Shown in pieces: positions 32,101 to 35,425 of a DNA stretch of 64,000 bases (positions are counted from its first letter, which is position 1; every line of letters starts with the position of its first letter). Source of the DNA: an uncultured Bacteroidales bacterium (GTDB lineage Bacteria; Bacteroidota; Bacteroidia; Bacteroidales; Paludibacteraceae). The translations under genes were made by a program, and so were the position numbers. Location of the stretch: assembly GCA_902782665.1 (NCBI GenBank), contig CACZOA010000049.1, positions 1 to 64,000 on the forward strand. The letters are read 5' to 3'. The notes beneath the pieces are model-generated. The model was not told where the DNA came from. It searched no databases and worked only from the letters and a program-made list of their open reading frames with translations.

Positions 32101-34705
32101 TTACTTTACCTCCAGGACAAACCTCCAAAGTAACAGTTCTTGTGATATTATTCTTTACTTCAATCTCTTGTTTATATGAATCTGGATTGATATATAGATC
32201 AACAACAGGAGACGATGTCAAAGTTACAGATGCAGTAGGAGAAGTGTACGTACATCCATTTTCATCTTTCGCAATTACAAACACCTCATTCTCTCCTGCC
32301 ATATTTGCACTTTCTGTAACGACTTCGTTAGAAAGAAGCAATGCAGACAAATCTGTCTTATCCTCAAGACGATTTCCATTTAAATAATATGTAGCGGTAT
32401 ATCTAGTTGAACCCAAAGAATTGTGACTTTCATTTGTGATACGAATATCACCATATTGACAAGTACCGGCAATATCAAATTTTGGATCCAAAGCAGTAGA
32501 CGGAGTATAATCTTGCTCAATTATACTTTCACAACCAGCAGATGAAGTTAAAATAGCCTTGATTGTATAAGTCTCTGTATAATTCTCAGCTTCTACAAAT
32601 CTGTGTGCATTAAATAATAGAGAAACCTTCTTACCATCAACCTGCTGACTACAAGCAGAAGCTCCTATTGTCCAATCAGGAACAGCAGGATAAGATCCTC
32701 CATTTTTCTTTTTCACAAAGAATTGAATATCTGTAATTGGGTCTGTCTCAAAATTATTTCGTGTATAATTTAGATTAAGAGCTTCAATACTCAAGCCATC
32801 AGCCTGATCAGAACCTGTAGGACAAGTCCATTTATCCTTTATTGTACCTTCAACAGCAGTAGCACCGAAATGAGTTTCTGCCTTCACAATACAATTATCA
32901 GTGTTACTATTTAATTCTGAATCAGTCTTGTTTAATTCTCCGGCAGTAGAGGCCATATAACAAACAAGCGTTCCTTCTGAACCGTTTGAAGTAATATAAC
33001 GCCAATATGCACTATGCTCGTTAGTTTTACTGATTTCAAACTCATTATCGGTCAAAATTCCATCATGTAATCTTTGGAAGCCTCTTTCTGTTTGTATACC
33101 ATATATATATGCATTATATCCCTTTGTGGCAGTAGCTTTCAAAGGACCATTGACCGCATCACAAAGAGTTGCAATCACTGATTTTTTCTTCACCTCACAA
33201 GTGAAGTACATATAACATGAATGTCCTCCTGCCTTACAGCCTGAAGTTGAAACCCAATAGTTACAATCTCGTGTAATAAACTGTAAACCAATACGTGTTC
33301 CATTCTTTAATGCATTAAGAGGATAGATCAAGGTTCTCCATCCTTTCGATTCTGAGTTTCGTATAGTTGGAGCAGAACCTGTAGTAAACCATCCAGTATT
33401 ATTGGTAATAGTACATTTAGAGAGACCATTACGAGCACATTCAAATAGATGTCCCTTACTACATGTCATATCAAAAGATGTCATTTTGGAATCTCCACAT
33501 GTCAACTTTTGCCATCCAGAATTAATATCATTAAGAAGCCCAAGATCAACATTCTGATCTTCTGTAGAATATGCTCCAATAGTGAATTCAGGTGCACCAG
33601 ATCCAAAATGTTTTGATTCTGGAGCCTCAGCCAAAGCGAGATAATGAATCATCAAAATATCATCATCATCACTTTTCGTAAATTCATACAACATCTGCTC
33701 TGCAGCCGCTGTATGTCTAAATTGAGTTCCCCACGATGGCACAGCCAATTCACAAGATAAACCGTTAGAACTTGCTTCACTTTTTCCTCCATTTTCCACA
33801 GTAATACTTTTACTTCCAGGAAGTCTTTGTCCAGAAGCTCCAAGTCTACAAGAATGTGAAGCACCCGGAAAAACTCTTGGCAAAATAACAGTTTCATCAC
33901 TGTGCATGTTTCTTTTAGTGTCTGTTCCATAAACATCCGCATTAGGATCTTTGTAATGATCAATATCATCTTCACTAGCAGTTCCTATTACATTAAAGCG
34001 ATATTGTCCATCTCCAGTTTTATTTGGAGAACTATACTGACTATAAAATGCATTTTTTACATCAACCTCAGCAGCAATTTCATATTTACTTCCAGTTGAA
34101 ATAGCGTATCCATCACCACTTTCCTCACACGAAGAGAAATAATCGGTAAATTTTTTTCCTTTTGCATTTAATGCAGAAGCAAAACTAAACGAGTTCCCAT
34201 GATGTGATTCGTTTCCCCATTTATTCCTATAAGCTTGAAGGAATTCATTAAAATCCCAATAATATGCATACGAAATAGCGTTAGAAGTAACTTTTACTGC
34301 TTCACAAGATGAAGTGTTTGTGGCATCTCCATATAACACTGCACCATAATACAAACGCCATCCATCCAAGCCATGGGCAAAACCTAGGTTTCGCTGATCC
34401 TGTCCACTAACAGACAAAGCTGTACCGAACAGCAATACCCCCACAGCCATTCTTTTGAACCGCTGACGGATAAATGATTTACACTCGGTCAAAAGCCTCT
34501 TGGCCTTCACCAACTCGGAGGATACGATACATCTCCTCTCCTGCCTTGCATCGACATCCCGATGTTTTTCCATACGGGTATCATGCTGGCATTGGACGGC
34601 ATCGTTCGGCGCTATACATAGCCAGCGCAGAAGCATCGCTATCCAATCAACAAATTTCTGTAGAAATTTCCTCATGATTATATTATTTTTTTTATTATTT
34701 TCCAT
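8102..34705 (-). CDS. Giant SprB-like cell-surface adhesin, type IX secreted, 8,867 residues
   Basis: One uninterrupted 26.6 kb frame. Residues 1-85 form an unusual basic, Cys-containing extension before a signal-peptide core (MAVGVLLFGTALSVSGQ, 86-102); the ATG at 34450 is a possible alternative start. Residues of about 103-700 are a non-repetitive domain. From about residue 740 to 8683 the chain is a long series of Ig/PKD-like modules of about 70-110 residues, each with a first Cys in VCxG/VCP-type motifs, a central YxW, and a second Cys in DxNGC-type motifs, so a conserved disulphide per module is likely. A PKD-like domain (about 8684-8772) precedes a CHU_C/gliding-motility C-terminal domain with FTPDGNGLND (8782-8791), the type IX export and anchoring signal class. 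The size exceeds that of F. johnsoniae SprB (about 6,500 residues, from memory). The PorP/SprF gene follows at once. The role is probably adhesion or surface motility; the ligand is unknown. Confidence 0.92.
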   Translation of the reverse strand: MENNKKNNIIMRKFLQKFVDWIAMLLRWLCIAPNDAVQCQHDTRMEKHRDVDARQERRCIVSSELVKAKRLLTECKSFIRQRFKRMAVGVLLFGTALSVSGQDQRNLGFAHGLDGWRLYYGAVLYGDATNTSSCEAVKVTSNAISYAYYWDFNEFLQAYRNKWGNESHHGNSFSFASALNAKGKKFTDYFSSCEESGDGYAISTGSKYEIAAEVDVKNAFYSQYSSPNKTGDGQYRFNVIGTASEDDIDHYKDPNADVYGTDTKRNMHSDETVILPRVFPGASHSCRLGASGQRLPGSKSITVENGGKSEASSNGLSCELAVPSWGTQFRHTAAAEQMLYEFTKSDDDDILMIHYLALAEAPESKHFGSGAPEFTIGAYSTEDQNVDLGLLNDINSGWQKLTCGDSKMTSFDMTCSKGHLFECARNGLSKCTITNNTGWFTTGSAPTIRNSESKGWRTLIYPLNALKNGTRIGLQFITRDCNYWVSTSGCKAGGHSCYMYFTCEVKKKSVIATLCDAVNGPLKATATKGYNAYIYGIQTERGFQRLHDGILTDNEFEISKTNEHSAYWRYITSNGSEGTLVCYMASTAGELNKTDSELNSNTDNCIVKAETHFGATAVEGTIKDKWTCPTGSDQADGLSIEALNLNYTRNNFETDPITDIQFFVKKKNGGSYPAVPDWTIGASACSQQVDGKKVSLLFNAHRFVEAENYTETYTIKAILTSSAGCESIIEQDYTPSTALDPKFDIAGTCQYGDIRITNESHNSLGSTRYTATYYLNGNRLEDKTDLSALLLSNEVVTESANMAGENEVFVIAKDENGCTYTSPTASVTLTSSPVVDLYINPDSYKQEIEVKNNITRTVTLEVCPGGKVKVTPFSTDPASAASKYKFQWYDATNAISGTEVLATVGNAGTNSGVYTSGEVELGKGVHTLTVKAEGGCKTTWTVYVQESAGKITLGDIAKVCPGDALTIDVDGAKSVLSVNFVVEQTQGDAPVKTVTDFSWKTSSNQLVISKVVDVSLYSSAYQYYYEVEFINDDNCSEKKTFIPKNLAAPLVTYTVKSGSQEIGKTSSIDPTDNVTLWTTEPVCAGTVLTITLNNASADMTNYYVIKDAEGNSYGPTTSGRFSKSDPYSFQYTVPAVAAGGEVIRFTVKTDGMNGNVAQCAITEKLAIQVKPTVQFDMAASASQITSVSSASLASNEKNTYCDGEKFYFYVRPYNENGELASATVKVQNTALLAQPSTDKETIFNNGTLGYGMSGAQSDALGQYQTLKVSVMDDGCTSEGEYKVYVKPLPVVKTTKVFACPNSTFEVQLGDQGTTNATVNEDNTIAKVDYAFQSTTNGTTTASQQSYDVTSLTQSFTAPTPAEGTTYSVGGVVTAKDGCTAEFTAEVALYPAPSFEAKAVKTDGSDITDVICQGEPYAIKLINTSSTAVVFKVKDNFGNQIGTDINVAAGAERTTNTFVAPNEKTTKEYLISCTTNNGCEGTDAQVSVEVGVKPTLDFAPVAAVCSDPNGGQTPVTVTAAIGATNTANAGTITFDNGVTGTFTASTLEIKNPLLSLQSYDENRTYSATYTDGNGCQSDPVTVTLSQVATPIISAQVEKDKVCPNDNNRVLLDDATSDFSKGYRYKLYEAEKDGNNKYQINGTAIKSWVIGNTITSGNRTYGVIDLPRQSASGVYMYAVESENTVNGKVCRDTAFFEYKVNQLPTIDLVVYKNSVAAANEINNGDAVCPETPLIFQVKNTTYNLTSTDWTLSSDKQNGTAPTTSNNADASNISWFAMDKAGTETVTILAVNDECSATVKFQYGVSTPAALRITSSETKLPADGTTLFCEGDTRKKTLTASGTSSTFSDFVWKKEGDVATLSTVSTLEIPAGDDIVYIVTAKDANGCEATARENVKTVALPAITLNADPKIVCNGETVTLTSQKLPASYNTYGDNYSFKVRFDKDGDVATTADQTAFDLAISTLSDKATANVSSSNMTASTAYAYPQVTIDNGDVCVGDMASTSVKVIPSPSIVSVVKVRGVEANKKANTDTYMLCSSDAYTVDVNVNSDMFGGNNPSYSAATDFEISVDGVTKTVKGQNVAKFDMSATTGALTHSISITPIIDGNKRGACMAQGTISVDVYANPTIKLYTSNAQQTSNVDATANDGLAGAYLCSSAGSPIGSVWINSFMTVDASTTMKTIEWAADNYSVPANNTQTSVEISRAVSGLKARITDNNGCVSDWSAPLAVELCEIATPRVSVAKGCEGEAVSVILGDANSDVTTNNSLMNSMYTHYFLSYDNKTVERFLADDITDKDAHGRPYYSIPVAGVTAGTVFTASAYNSCGTTADYLSAECKSNPNTATATYNVSVAPELKVSFQSLDNNVIDKVCPNTSFNVYVEVENFTSTANLTDSEKVLDLELSYVDNGQTKVQRGSISFNTNDENTKKTFFEIRGGMDYIAGANTIQFTVTAKNYDGCEVSKTGTINILSRPTVKLVATKYTRVEGDDVYYCPGVECEIEARSTSDLKANSFTWYNATNNVTDANTFGTDNTLIPTSLTDYIDANGNSSYYVTAVSEATGCTSLPSNTLYLKKIPVPAFSAYADPNTVCSGDQTSIKIGTISDPSAYKFNIITKYGEAEENVGAMFSTTTGEPVYNIANYASNAPYGVRLTTPDGCISDIAVSVTPTDGPIIDWELYNYSKGKVVAARIHEMETDANGIYVPKKNADGSYVVREDAKYAYANANHRNNASYYVYADTDTQKEDPQFGHFCVGDVYYLYVRNVRSSQPNEPAILADTFSVNVKGIKKRNGKAFKTNLLDRWVALDYSQSPSKNTHFPAVSTDGIHISITDSCYYADGSTICPSITTIDLDVKQMNPTVSVIGVPNYICKGEEFSFQVIGHASQGSHIVDAKVYTTGTIYQALDYVSGPEGSADKFKANVSDNSHWTVTNDGNYVWNARRKDGGNTVTGDGGLKFKPDANTSYYARVWDNYGCVSNQWGRTVNVYDVPSIKLDYADPACENSAIKVLVNPNSYSSYYFREYKLNADHKVVDMEGNFINGKSQVVDENNNLVYLLDANGERIPDDETEDPNDYKLKSSHPFKEGYGTSNTGNIYGAISKEFYNYRYFNSSTNYTNGDSIVYQVYATIQRTNSDDGSIITCPSEIKQVTFTPDQNPKIKAAFYNENGEIKTTFCPGEKVTIKVGLANGEYFLDKAQRKNETYKNHSVTYYSNYSKIPAINFNNIVHNSTVPLNATMAPFAGETEPYHLLDDQFSFIAPETPGTYTIKVTDKVTQSYSCPKDTNIVFTIAARPSVSLVAIRGNVDPTDPNHVYICEGDSAILQANSTTSNCVYNWYATQTGDKIANLKYDKDTVKVATTRLVKIVDGQGCESDFSNEIIVDIATSPSILIDKESEFVCPNTPATVDINASGANNWQFFITNAEHTEYSRLGNGETTNSKYSMSKTIKDNEFVNQNDATKPRIYTGYVGVENREAGSISYGCKNFAEFTFKEAKTPVVQLKALKKVSENSYTEISAPCEGDEYYVQVVDASASEHSEATLKATLVLKGVDGAADEEVSLNTNLISVSSFTADKRKRFSVIGYNKYDDGTSCPSDEVILDVKVNKIPTFSLNATAACEKTKNSYSNNDGGNYGAGNGKTTFSVSNLVLDKVSNTANKVTSYTWEIQGSQITNNKSSYEHTYLSDETEAIARVIITDANGCSSIPVEKTSPLMKRPRQIVAAEAKCIGDNQVKITNTMDPTCGFSANDVDFWYRLYNANPNLTEANGAYTDTVKYLRTNGLTGWLQSGNNSSKTPYTKLIADFSGWRNAYPEHTFNTTVTGPMWACTRMRSVKSDNICESEVECVLVQPSEKPTFTTVMKSGGYALNTVNNTAEVCPSTPVVIDVNVTKFAAGCPEATITVKEANASGNVIETKTVTSASGIQTISLGDVTGNLDFIVEVSSSCGCLASDRYRINVLPTPTVSLVAEGSRIEDGYIYVCPNGTADLKAIASSSVDITNYKWYENNSLNNSTSDILSGQGAGSYYVSVVDQNGCESSPSNTIVIEEVAVPTVSATAPEVVCEKTPFEINIDNPVDGITYVVYNPADDGTASQTSARATIKKIETMSSISVAIPSTYSFKSAADVFTVVAKNDRGCVSDPYEVKVEKAEKPQMTILARKYGNNNEAYVPNLSVCPNDMVEFSLTNGATLYKEYTYTMTPSNSDVNVYGTNTERPTAQMLDNRTVFTFSFESEAGCVSQGTYTVNVVSPKTLRITDNVLNRYENKPIVCPGGQTPVTLTATNGIYVNWSNAGLPSATSAIMNENHDPNVAASITFNPSVAQTYVFNGTDVNGCAVSASYDILIANLVNMENIAVTLQPDDTPVTDLAVCENSTITLTASGSISNAKDGETIKNYDWFADEALTEPIGSGVSISDFMTIADDSRNAEGFYADIQDVKSYWVRATSNFGCVSGKMKTTVTIDRTPEIKFKNSSEPCIDTQIEIIPNTGSSNQYFTITNLTSGDVYENVLTAPFVPEKAGQSYNFKVEAQRGACKAVEYTSINAKPLPIIKLFDAETGLSFMDACPDVDNAVSEHYLKFTVDGGKVTDVPTVTGASLASATNTFTFGNNTYDGNETDAYYANYSRPTALNSSIKVTAKGSNGCETTVAFPITIKPTPKKPEVTVLRNGLPTSDNEFCDGDKVTVIAKSTNDNDKTVSFNNPPANIGGIDVPGLYSDKNGALFDPQSGTAVFEFTALNASASQVIDVSSTNTDDCKSPKESVTITVSKKLQIGINVKEGLDETNVNSGSPYKACVGTSLKLNPFDSETGSVINPAEYVVEWFASDKSTSLSTEAIYDVEPDPVYSKTIWVKVKSKDDLGCEAWSNITIAPVGVPSITIVAENTNTGKRVTSTSSENDKIVYCKDDVKPLNLSVIAPDNVKYKWNGGAEGEDLQLSGLNATQTSVLTVTYTTVDGKTCTTERKFETIVKDKPQITIPASGFITSVAEDGSVITDPSMCVGEKVTLNPKFSDDVVSYLWHNGATTPTLEVNITSSSKYDYKIVATTADGCSFEKSDYFTPNYVPSFTLPTVYACVGTSATIKPNASADISFTYYDESGTTWLGEGDPTDGSYVIPQLNLTKRYTVVATSNGCTTSRRVAAYILSYPALQVNEHVEVCSGQNAVLSVQNPVSGVDYYWNSVGSSDNETSFTVNVTGNQTKTVKVFAVKDYSKTYDAAPECVTSKVITIEPKTVPNFAISASAERLCPDGKMTFTINDASSSNTYVWKAYDYDSTNHVRVGDAKDGYTQTLAADKAYVVNGLSTSTGYVEIVAEGSSDNGCPFTTSMKLTQAEQQKLELVTVDRVNYTAGTAINLCSNTDAELAFTDGYNTYEFNGTPMSSNVYTYNESVNQNKSFRYTVTAKDQYGCPTTTASVDVNLNVAPQVIAQDVVSVCDGALADVQASSDKQLRWYYADSKNPTSWKDVVDAAGDPIVANVAVIHNIDEENAGSYILVKGEYPDLKGACSTVKQISLNVINKPDVELSSTGSVCPSEPFNLSTKAEAGVAGADYYAKNWFTVDKDNSGNYINFNPTATSNQILSSGERYYALVASSNELSTCRDTFYIKYTAVNVPPFTDKIIDDNLIDNNGDPIPFQKRFCLGDDGIVLKVDNASTINWNEVRWYAGLNANGEMITEAGSPVYGDHITVAPRATSNYYVEGTGENGCKVSALFTVKVNEAPNYVLSSSALNGKVCSGSDLVVNAVNLNSAVPGTKFSWNNANVSTDSHLEIPQVTGPTEVRLVVSTDNGCTQELKATYGVIDAPTFKVDVPKNVCVNGDIIATASVDGSVDPSDYIYSWSVDENMASDVKYGQTYTFDNVVANDGANGFKFYATVKDRNYGCTSEIEETSVNVVTPGAPVINYVDKVCEGEPTEIELTGTSKGSDLTGYTFWVKTPEMSEFINEASMKHATGPITSARRYEYYVQLTQGEAVCKSSSSSIVINVESKPNIQVQEYGSPCSNQELTLRASAYGVDSVGIKWEANTIVGPNLTFTNEQGILKVTENSQNVTANKNFTQKQFKGNSSTDVILTCSQTLNYKYKTYPLPLINVTENKDKSSHCPGSSVYFDAEALTENLKSITWSGNGVFAFQSAGDTISSQHVYVTVPKDENIPVDANGEKILHTQLYYTVSNDRCTNTGSVDVTYDTTPGFKLLQIEPIASEYGHNKNGIFGSTLKFCENSKVVLEAISESTDGSQFTWRGGSVETGSRNEYDKPGSYEVSVVNDKGCTSSMIFTIEMELLPSLSTGIKGVNAMNNYCYVEGNDNGLVVDVATSDNAKCYVSLEAPDVPDANATGWKAKNNRLECNPEKGSWVYAYAMSNSDLQCVNKSQKWVEVHKSPVVGITGDKVACSGSALNLIATYNSPEQVPAVNYTWIGEGISGMTGDNIYAEGMSAGTKTISVVVTDENQCQGVDTVEVKILNKPNIGLSVDGAQPVRRLRQLTFCDGESKTVVPQCLDCDPQYQMNDFGWAYGESSEDMEMILDANGNPTQNVTVSKRGSYTVYGSLVDADGNQLCEASVGFIATPIDKPVINVTGNTTICANDMIVLEGANITDYVYTWSGNTVVGYVGNKFECEPSANGTTTVSLMVKDESTSCTNSTTFEVNTISAPSPNVTVPEIVCENGSSEFVIKDYLDDNNNPKYTNIKWTVWNNGQTESLPQTAEGTPKFNLQMTDKPLVVRLDLKSSDMQYPCASTITYPVEVQKHQELEYQGDPVACQNSDVTLEVSKAGTDHIKPDANVSGQNNPYTWYLPNGEEVKTATNQYTFHPDASGNYMVDIESGVCVDRLQFRLEVKSAPQAYPSYDKAVCSGGSTTLNVTPNNESGSMTYVWSNVDPDDPSKTVTTTIPTYTVSPKGEKTIYSVVITSDATKCSSFYEMPVEVRPSPIIIVDKTLGELEPCANSYGEAVADGAVKYQWYDITDPANEQLIGYGTSRKVYVANTPVKVKVVGYDSIGCESNPIEAVLTPTPDPDFTVSGSTAAICAGQSVTLNAKATDPSVLYQYSWYDPIRDLTIDAAELTNYTLEKTTQFEVTATSVTKHGTRCSVKKAFLQQVDQLPELTIYGTQNVCDGIEYTFTATGAETYVWQHNDNNNEASFTTSFKYDAGDKAPVVVVGSNGKCSSTPTTYYVNVRRSPDLTLTGDEVVCGNNQATITASSTVPNVTFYWPTESISSNTIKPIVQPAYQVFDCIATDPYGCTTTESFKVDVVAAPKLMLNVNYEDSPLVGGNIPYDSTSSKFNVPFCDGDSISLRLSGASTFEWITFDNVDTLSTTDSYKVRPNGPLTFKAIGHLSGCQSEVDLKLEMNQKPTLFLLSDTIPCRGEAQDMVVAASGYGTLLYNWSMKEHNNRGFVENADTLHDVIAERPIEDSLNNIYSVAVKIQESGCTTTKEFHYGYVKSPEFQVDGERAACVGSSLSLKAVPDNEEDKYSYTWTSEDGLINRTGDSISYTFRVSGKQPKIKVSAYDGGCRVYQDVDLTGWESPALKAFALGKDVDGQVVVCENVPFNISIMDTATAMIKNWWIKGKDTVSNTSAVHVIANEAETYLGYARNTNGCESVIAVPVVVEYAPIATNRMGGDTTSICKLDTAVFDLQAVNVAEYSWDDAERTVGNVLKVSPAVTTRYLVNVKGTNGCERGQYFTVSVNNLPSVQFNTIGGVKGDNEAACLGSDYKLVVSPRISGDYSYMWDTKSGLDTLYLRANDMDSEKHVVNITDRVTGCKSKDSITIRTQALPEITVAGVTAVCRGEHMVLNAGGAANYYWMRGTDTLAKSATLQIDEVTSAGIYTAYGDDRGCVGKTEVPVTVRETPNVYLNSASSGVIDGNTVSLCDGTNNLELEVASSFVGGVDNSDLKYTWMNLSNEDRAVDQTLTIPSVSQNKDYMVKVSRISAPEACPGNITVSVRVLNTPRIYIKGDRNVCDNDYAELIPYGDFEDSFDNYVWKDNNGNSYGMEDTLKVLVTDTVTYTVTGYNTHTGCSNSISHTVNKINAPEVSLDIRGQQGTYVCSGKQFVVQAHGAFSYLWMRGKDTLSTQDAYGDTAKTQTTYYVEGFDANGCKNNATITVDVRPTPVIWTDGNKPICLGESLDLEAKGAQKYNWTMGDVSGENNQFMTSKPKYSTTIFLTGYDEYGCSASEPIEITVRDTPMVFIDCPNTYVCEGDIATLTATGAVNYQWTKGVQSLSDVVTQMITEDQTLFEVVGTDINGCTSTARRVVKMQAAPVLTVTGDSIICEGDKLSLNVAGVGAKTFEWGDGSVGNKFIDKPKHDTIYFVSGTSLYGCTSTKSIPVIVNPLPSISIYGNDNICQGDSTTLYVLGAKSYVWSSGDKVDTITVKPRKNAVYQVTGTDENGCQAMEKININVFDMPDLYVQSSAGIVCEGDSVQLIARVSNGEFDQFYWSSKKGIMGNTYGDTITAHVMKADTFYVTAKNEVCTNTAMGVVATYPNPTLSYIGDSVVCQGARLQMIAQGASTYEWVLPDSTVVPNSILAFVPTEPTVLPIKLIGHSNSCSTEKIFPVTVNPSPVMSVSITGGDGPSATEGYVCKGSDYSVVASGADSYLWSTGDTLGEVRGTNLQSPMAYTVTGYNFYNCETKVNVTVPLMTLPKVRINASKTAVCPEQGDTIRFSATGAETYYWSSYPPISDINNNPDFAELAASVSDSGWVYVSGTDTNMCVGFDSIKIKVHTLEPIKYVINPTLIDENYNTVSMSGRTPSSELYNVDWTWEIGDGTVLNGKAVKHTFDVLEDSFLVRVHAVDWNGCAYDSSSHIYKWKDIWAPDKFTPDGNGLNDKFQFEGGDWISEFDFIIYNRLGEVVFEGHSLRDAWDGTFKGKLCSPGVYGWTCTYKSTVGSYTKSGEERGKITLIR
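8656..32500 (-). repeat. Array of divergent Ig/PKD-like coding modules inside the giant gene
   Basis: The protein repeats on the order of 80-100 times (not counted exactly) a module with VCxGxxVxLxA, YxW, a T/S-rich strand, TYxVTxTDxxGC and a Pro-rich linker of the PxPxVxV type. Modules near the C-terminus are short and regular, for example 74 and 72 residues between the successive CEGD, CEGD and CQGD motifs at about 9,600-10,200. Modules in the first half are longer and more irregular. Neighbouring copies are clearly diverged, so this is an old, diversified array and not a recent tandem expansion. Confidence 0.85.
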
Positions 34706-35257
34706 TTGTATCTCACACTTCTAATATTAATCCGTTGCTCTATATATACATATTTAAATATGAGTGTCAATAACTACACCATCTATACATATTTATACAA
34801 GCACCTTTTTTCATTTTTTTCATCCTTTTATTTTATCCTTTTATAAATTAATTATATCCTAATATTCCTAATAATACAGTTCTTCATGATGATGATATTA
34901 TAACCATGAGCAATACCGCATAATATATAGGTCTATCAATCAATTTATTAACTCTAATATCCGTCATACTACAGTCCAAACCATAGTATAAGTATTAACA
35001 AAATTAATTAAATCAACACTAATAAAATCAGAGGAAAAGCAAAAGTTATCAACAATTTTTGCATTTTTAGACAAAAACACATTACAAAAAGGAAACTTTC
35101 ATACAAAGTAACTAATATTACTATTAAGCAGATAAGTAAACACACAAAAAAAAGAAGAAATATACTTAATCGTTATATTCCCACACTCAACGTCAATAAA
35201 CACATAACATACTATACAACAATATGATACAGTTATCTAAAATCAATTATCCCCATC

Positions 35258-35378
35258 GGAGACAGTCCTGTCCATTTCCAGTCTCACCCATTGTTTAGAA
35301 ATGGATCTCATAAGCTTAGGTCATAGTAACCGACGGCTAAGAACAGTCGGAGAAAATGTATCCTAACAAAATGCCGTC
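35258..35378 (+). ncRNA. Possible structured RNA or 5' leader element
   Basis: In a very AT-rich spacer this block is visibly GC-richer and carries nested short stems: GAGAC/GTCTC (35259-35263 with 35281-35285), TCCATTTC/GAAATGGA (35271-35278 with 35298-35305) and CCGAC/GTCGG (35330-35334 with 35346-35350). GACGGC (35332-35337) can instead pair with GCCGTC (35373-35378), which excludes the previous stem and resembles a two-state switch. I do not recognise a known riboswitch or small-RNA family. The strand is uncertain. Confidence 0.22.
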
Positions 35379-35392
35379 TGCTATAAAAAACG

Positions 35393-35400
35393 TATATTTG
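35393..35400 (+). promoter_or_regulatory. Promoter -7 box of dus
   Basis: TATATTTG matches the Bacteroidota TAnnTTTG consensus and lies 25 bases before the dus ATG. No clear -33 TTTG is present at the usual distance. Confidence 0.5.
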
Positions 35401-35425
35401 CGAACAAATAATAAAAATCAGAAAC

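Larger units (their letters stand above)
34706..35425. other. Divergent intergenic region between the giant adhesin gene and dus
   Basis: 720 bp without a credible gene. The left 540 bp are very AT-rich with homopolymer runs. A TAATTTTG box on the minus strand (plus 34999-35006) could be a -7 element for the giant gene, about 290 bases upstream of its start, but no good -33 partner is visible. The right part holds a GC-richer block with several short inverted repeats (35258-35378) and the promoter of dus. Confidence 0.6.

Noticed and set aside
8102..34705. Dozens of opposite-strand and alternate-frame open stretches inside the giant gene
   Set aside because: They lie within one unbroken frame with consistent module structure, show no start context or protein-like composition, and are expected by chance in such a long gene.
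8102..34705. Assembly artefact or collapsed tandem repeat as the reason for the giant frame
   Set aside because: Adjacent modules differ strongly in sequence, the frame stays open throughout, and both the start (signal peptide) and the end (CHU_C-type domain) are of the expected kind.
35258..35378. Assignment of the structured block to 6S RNA or a known riboswitch
   Set aside because: I could not match any known consensus core; only short local stems are visible.
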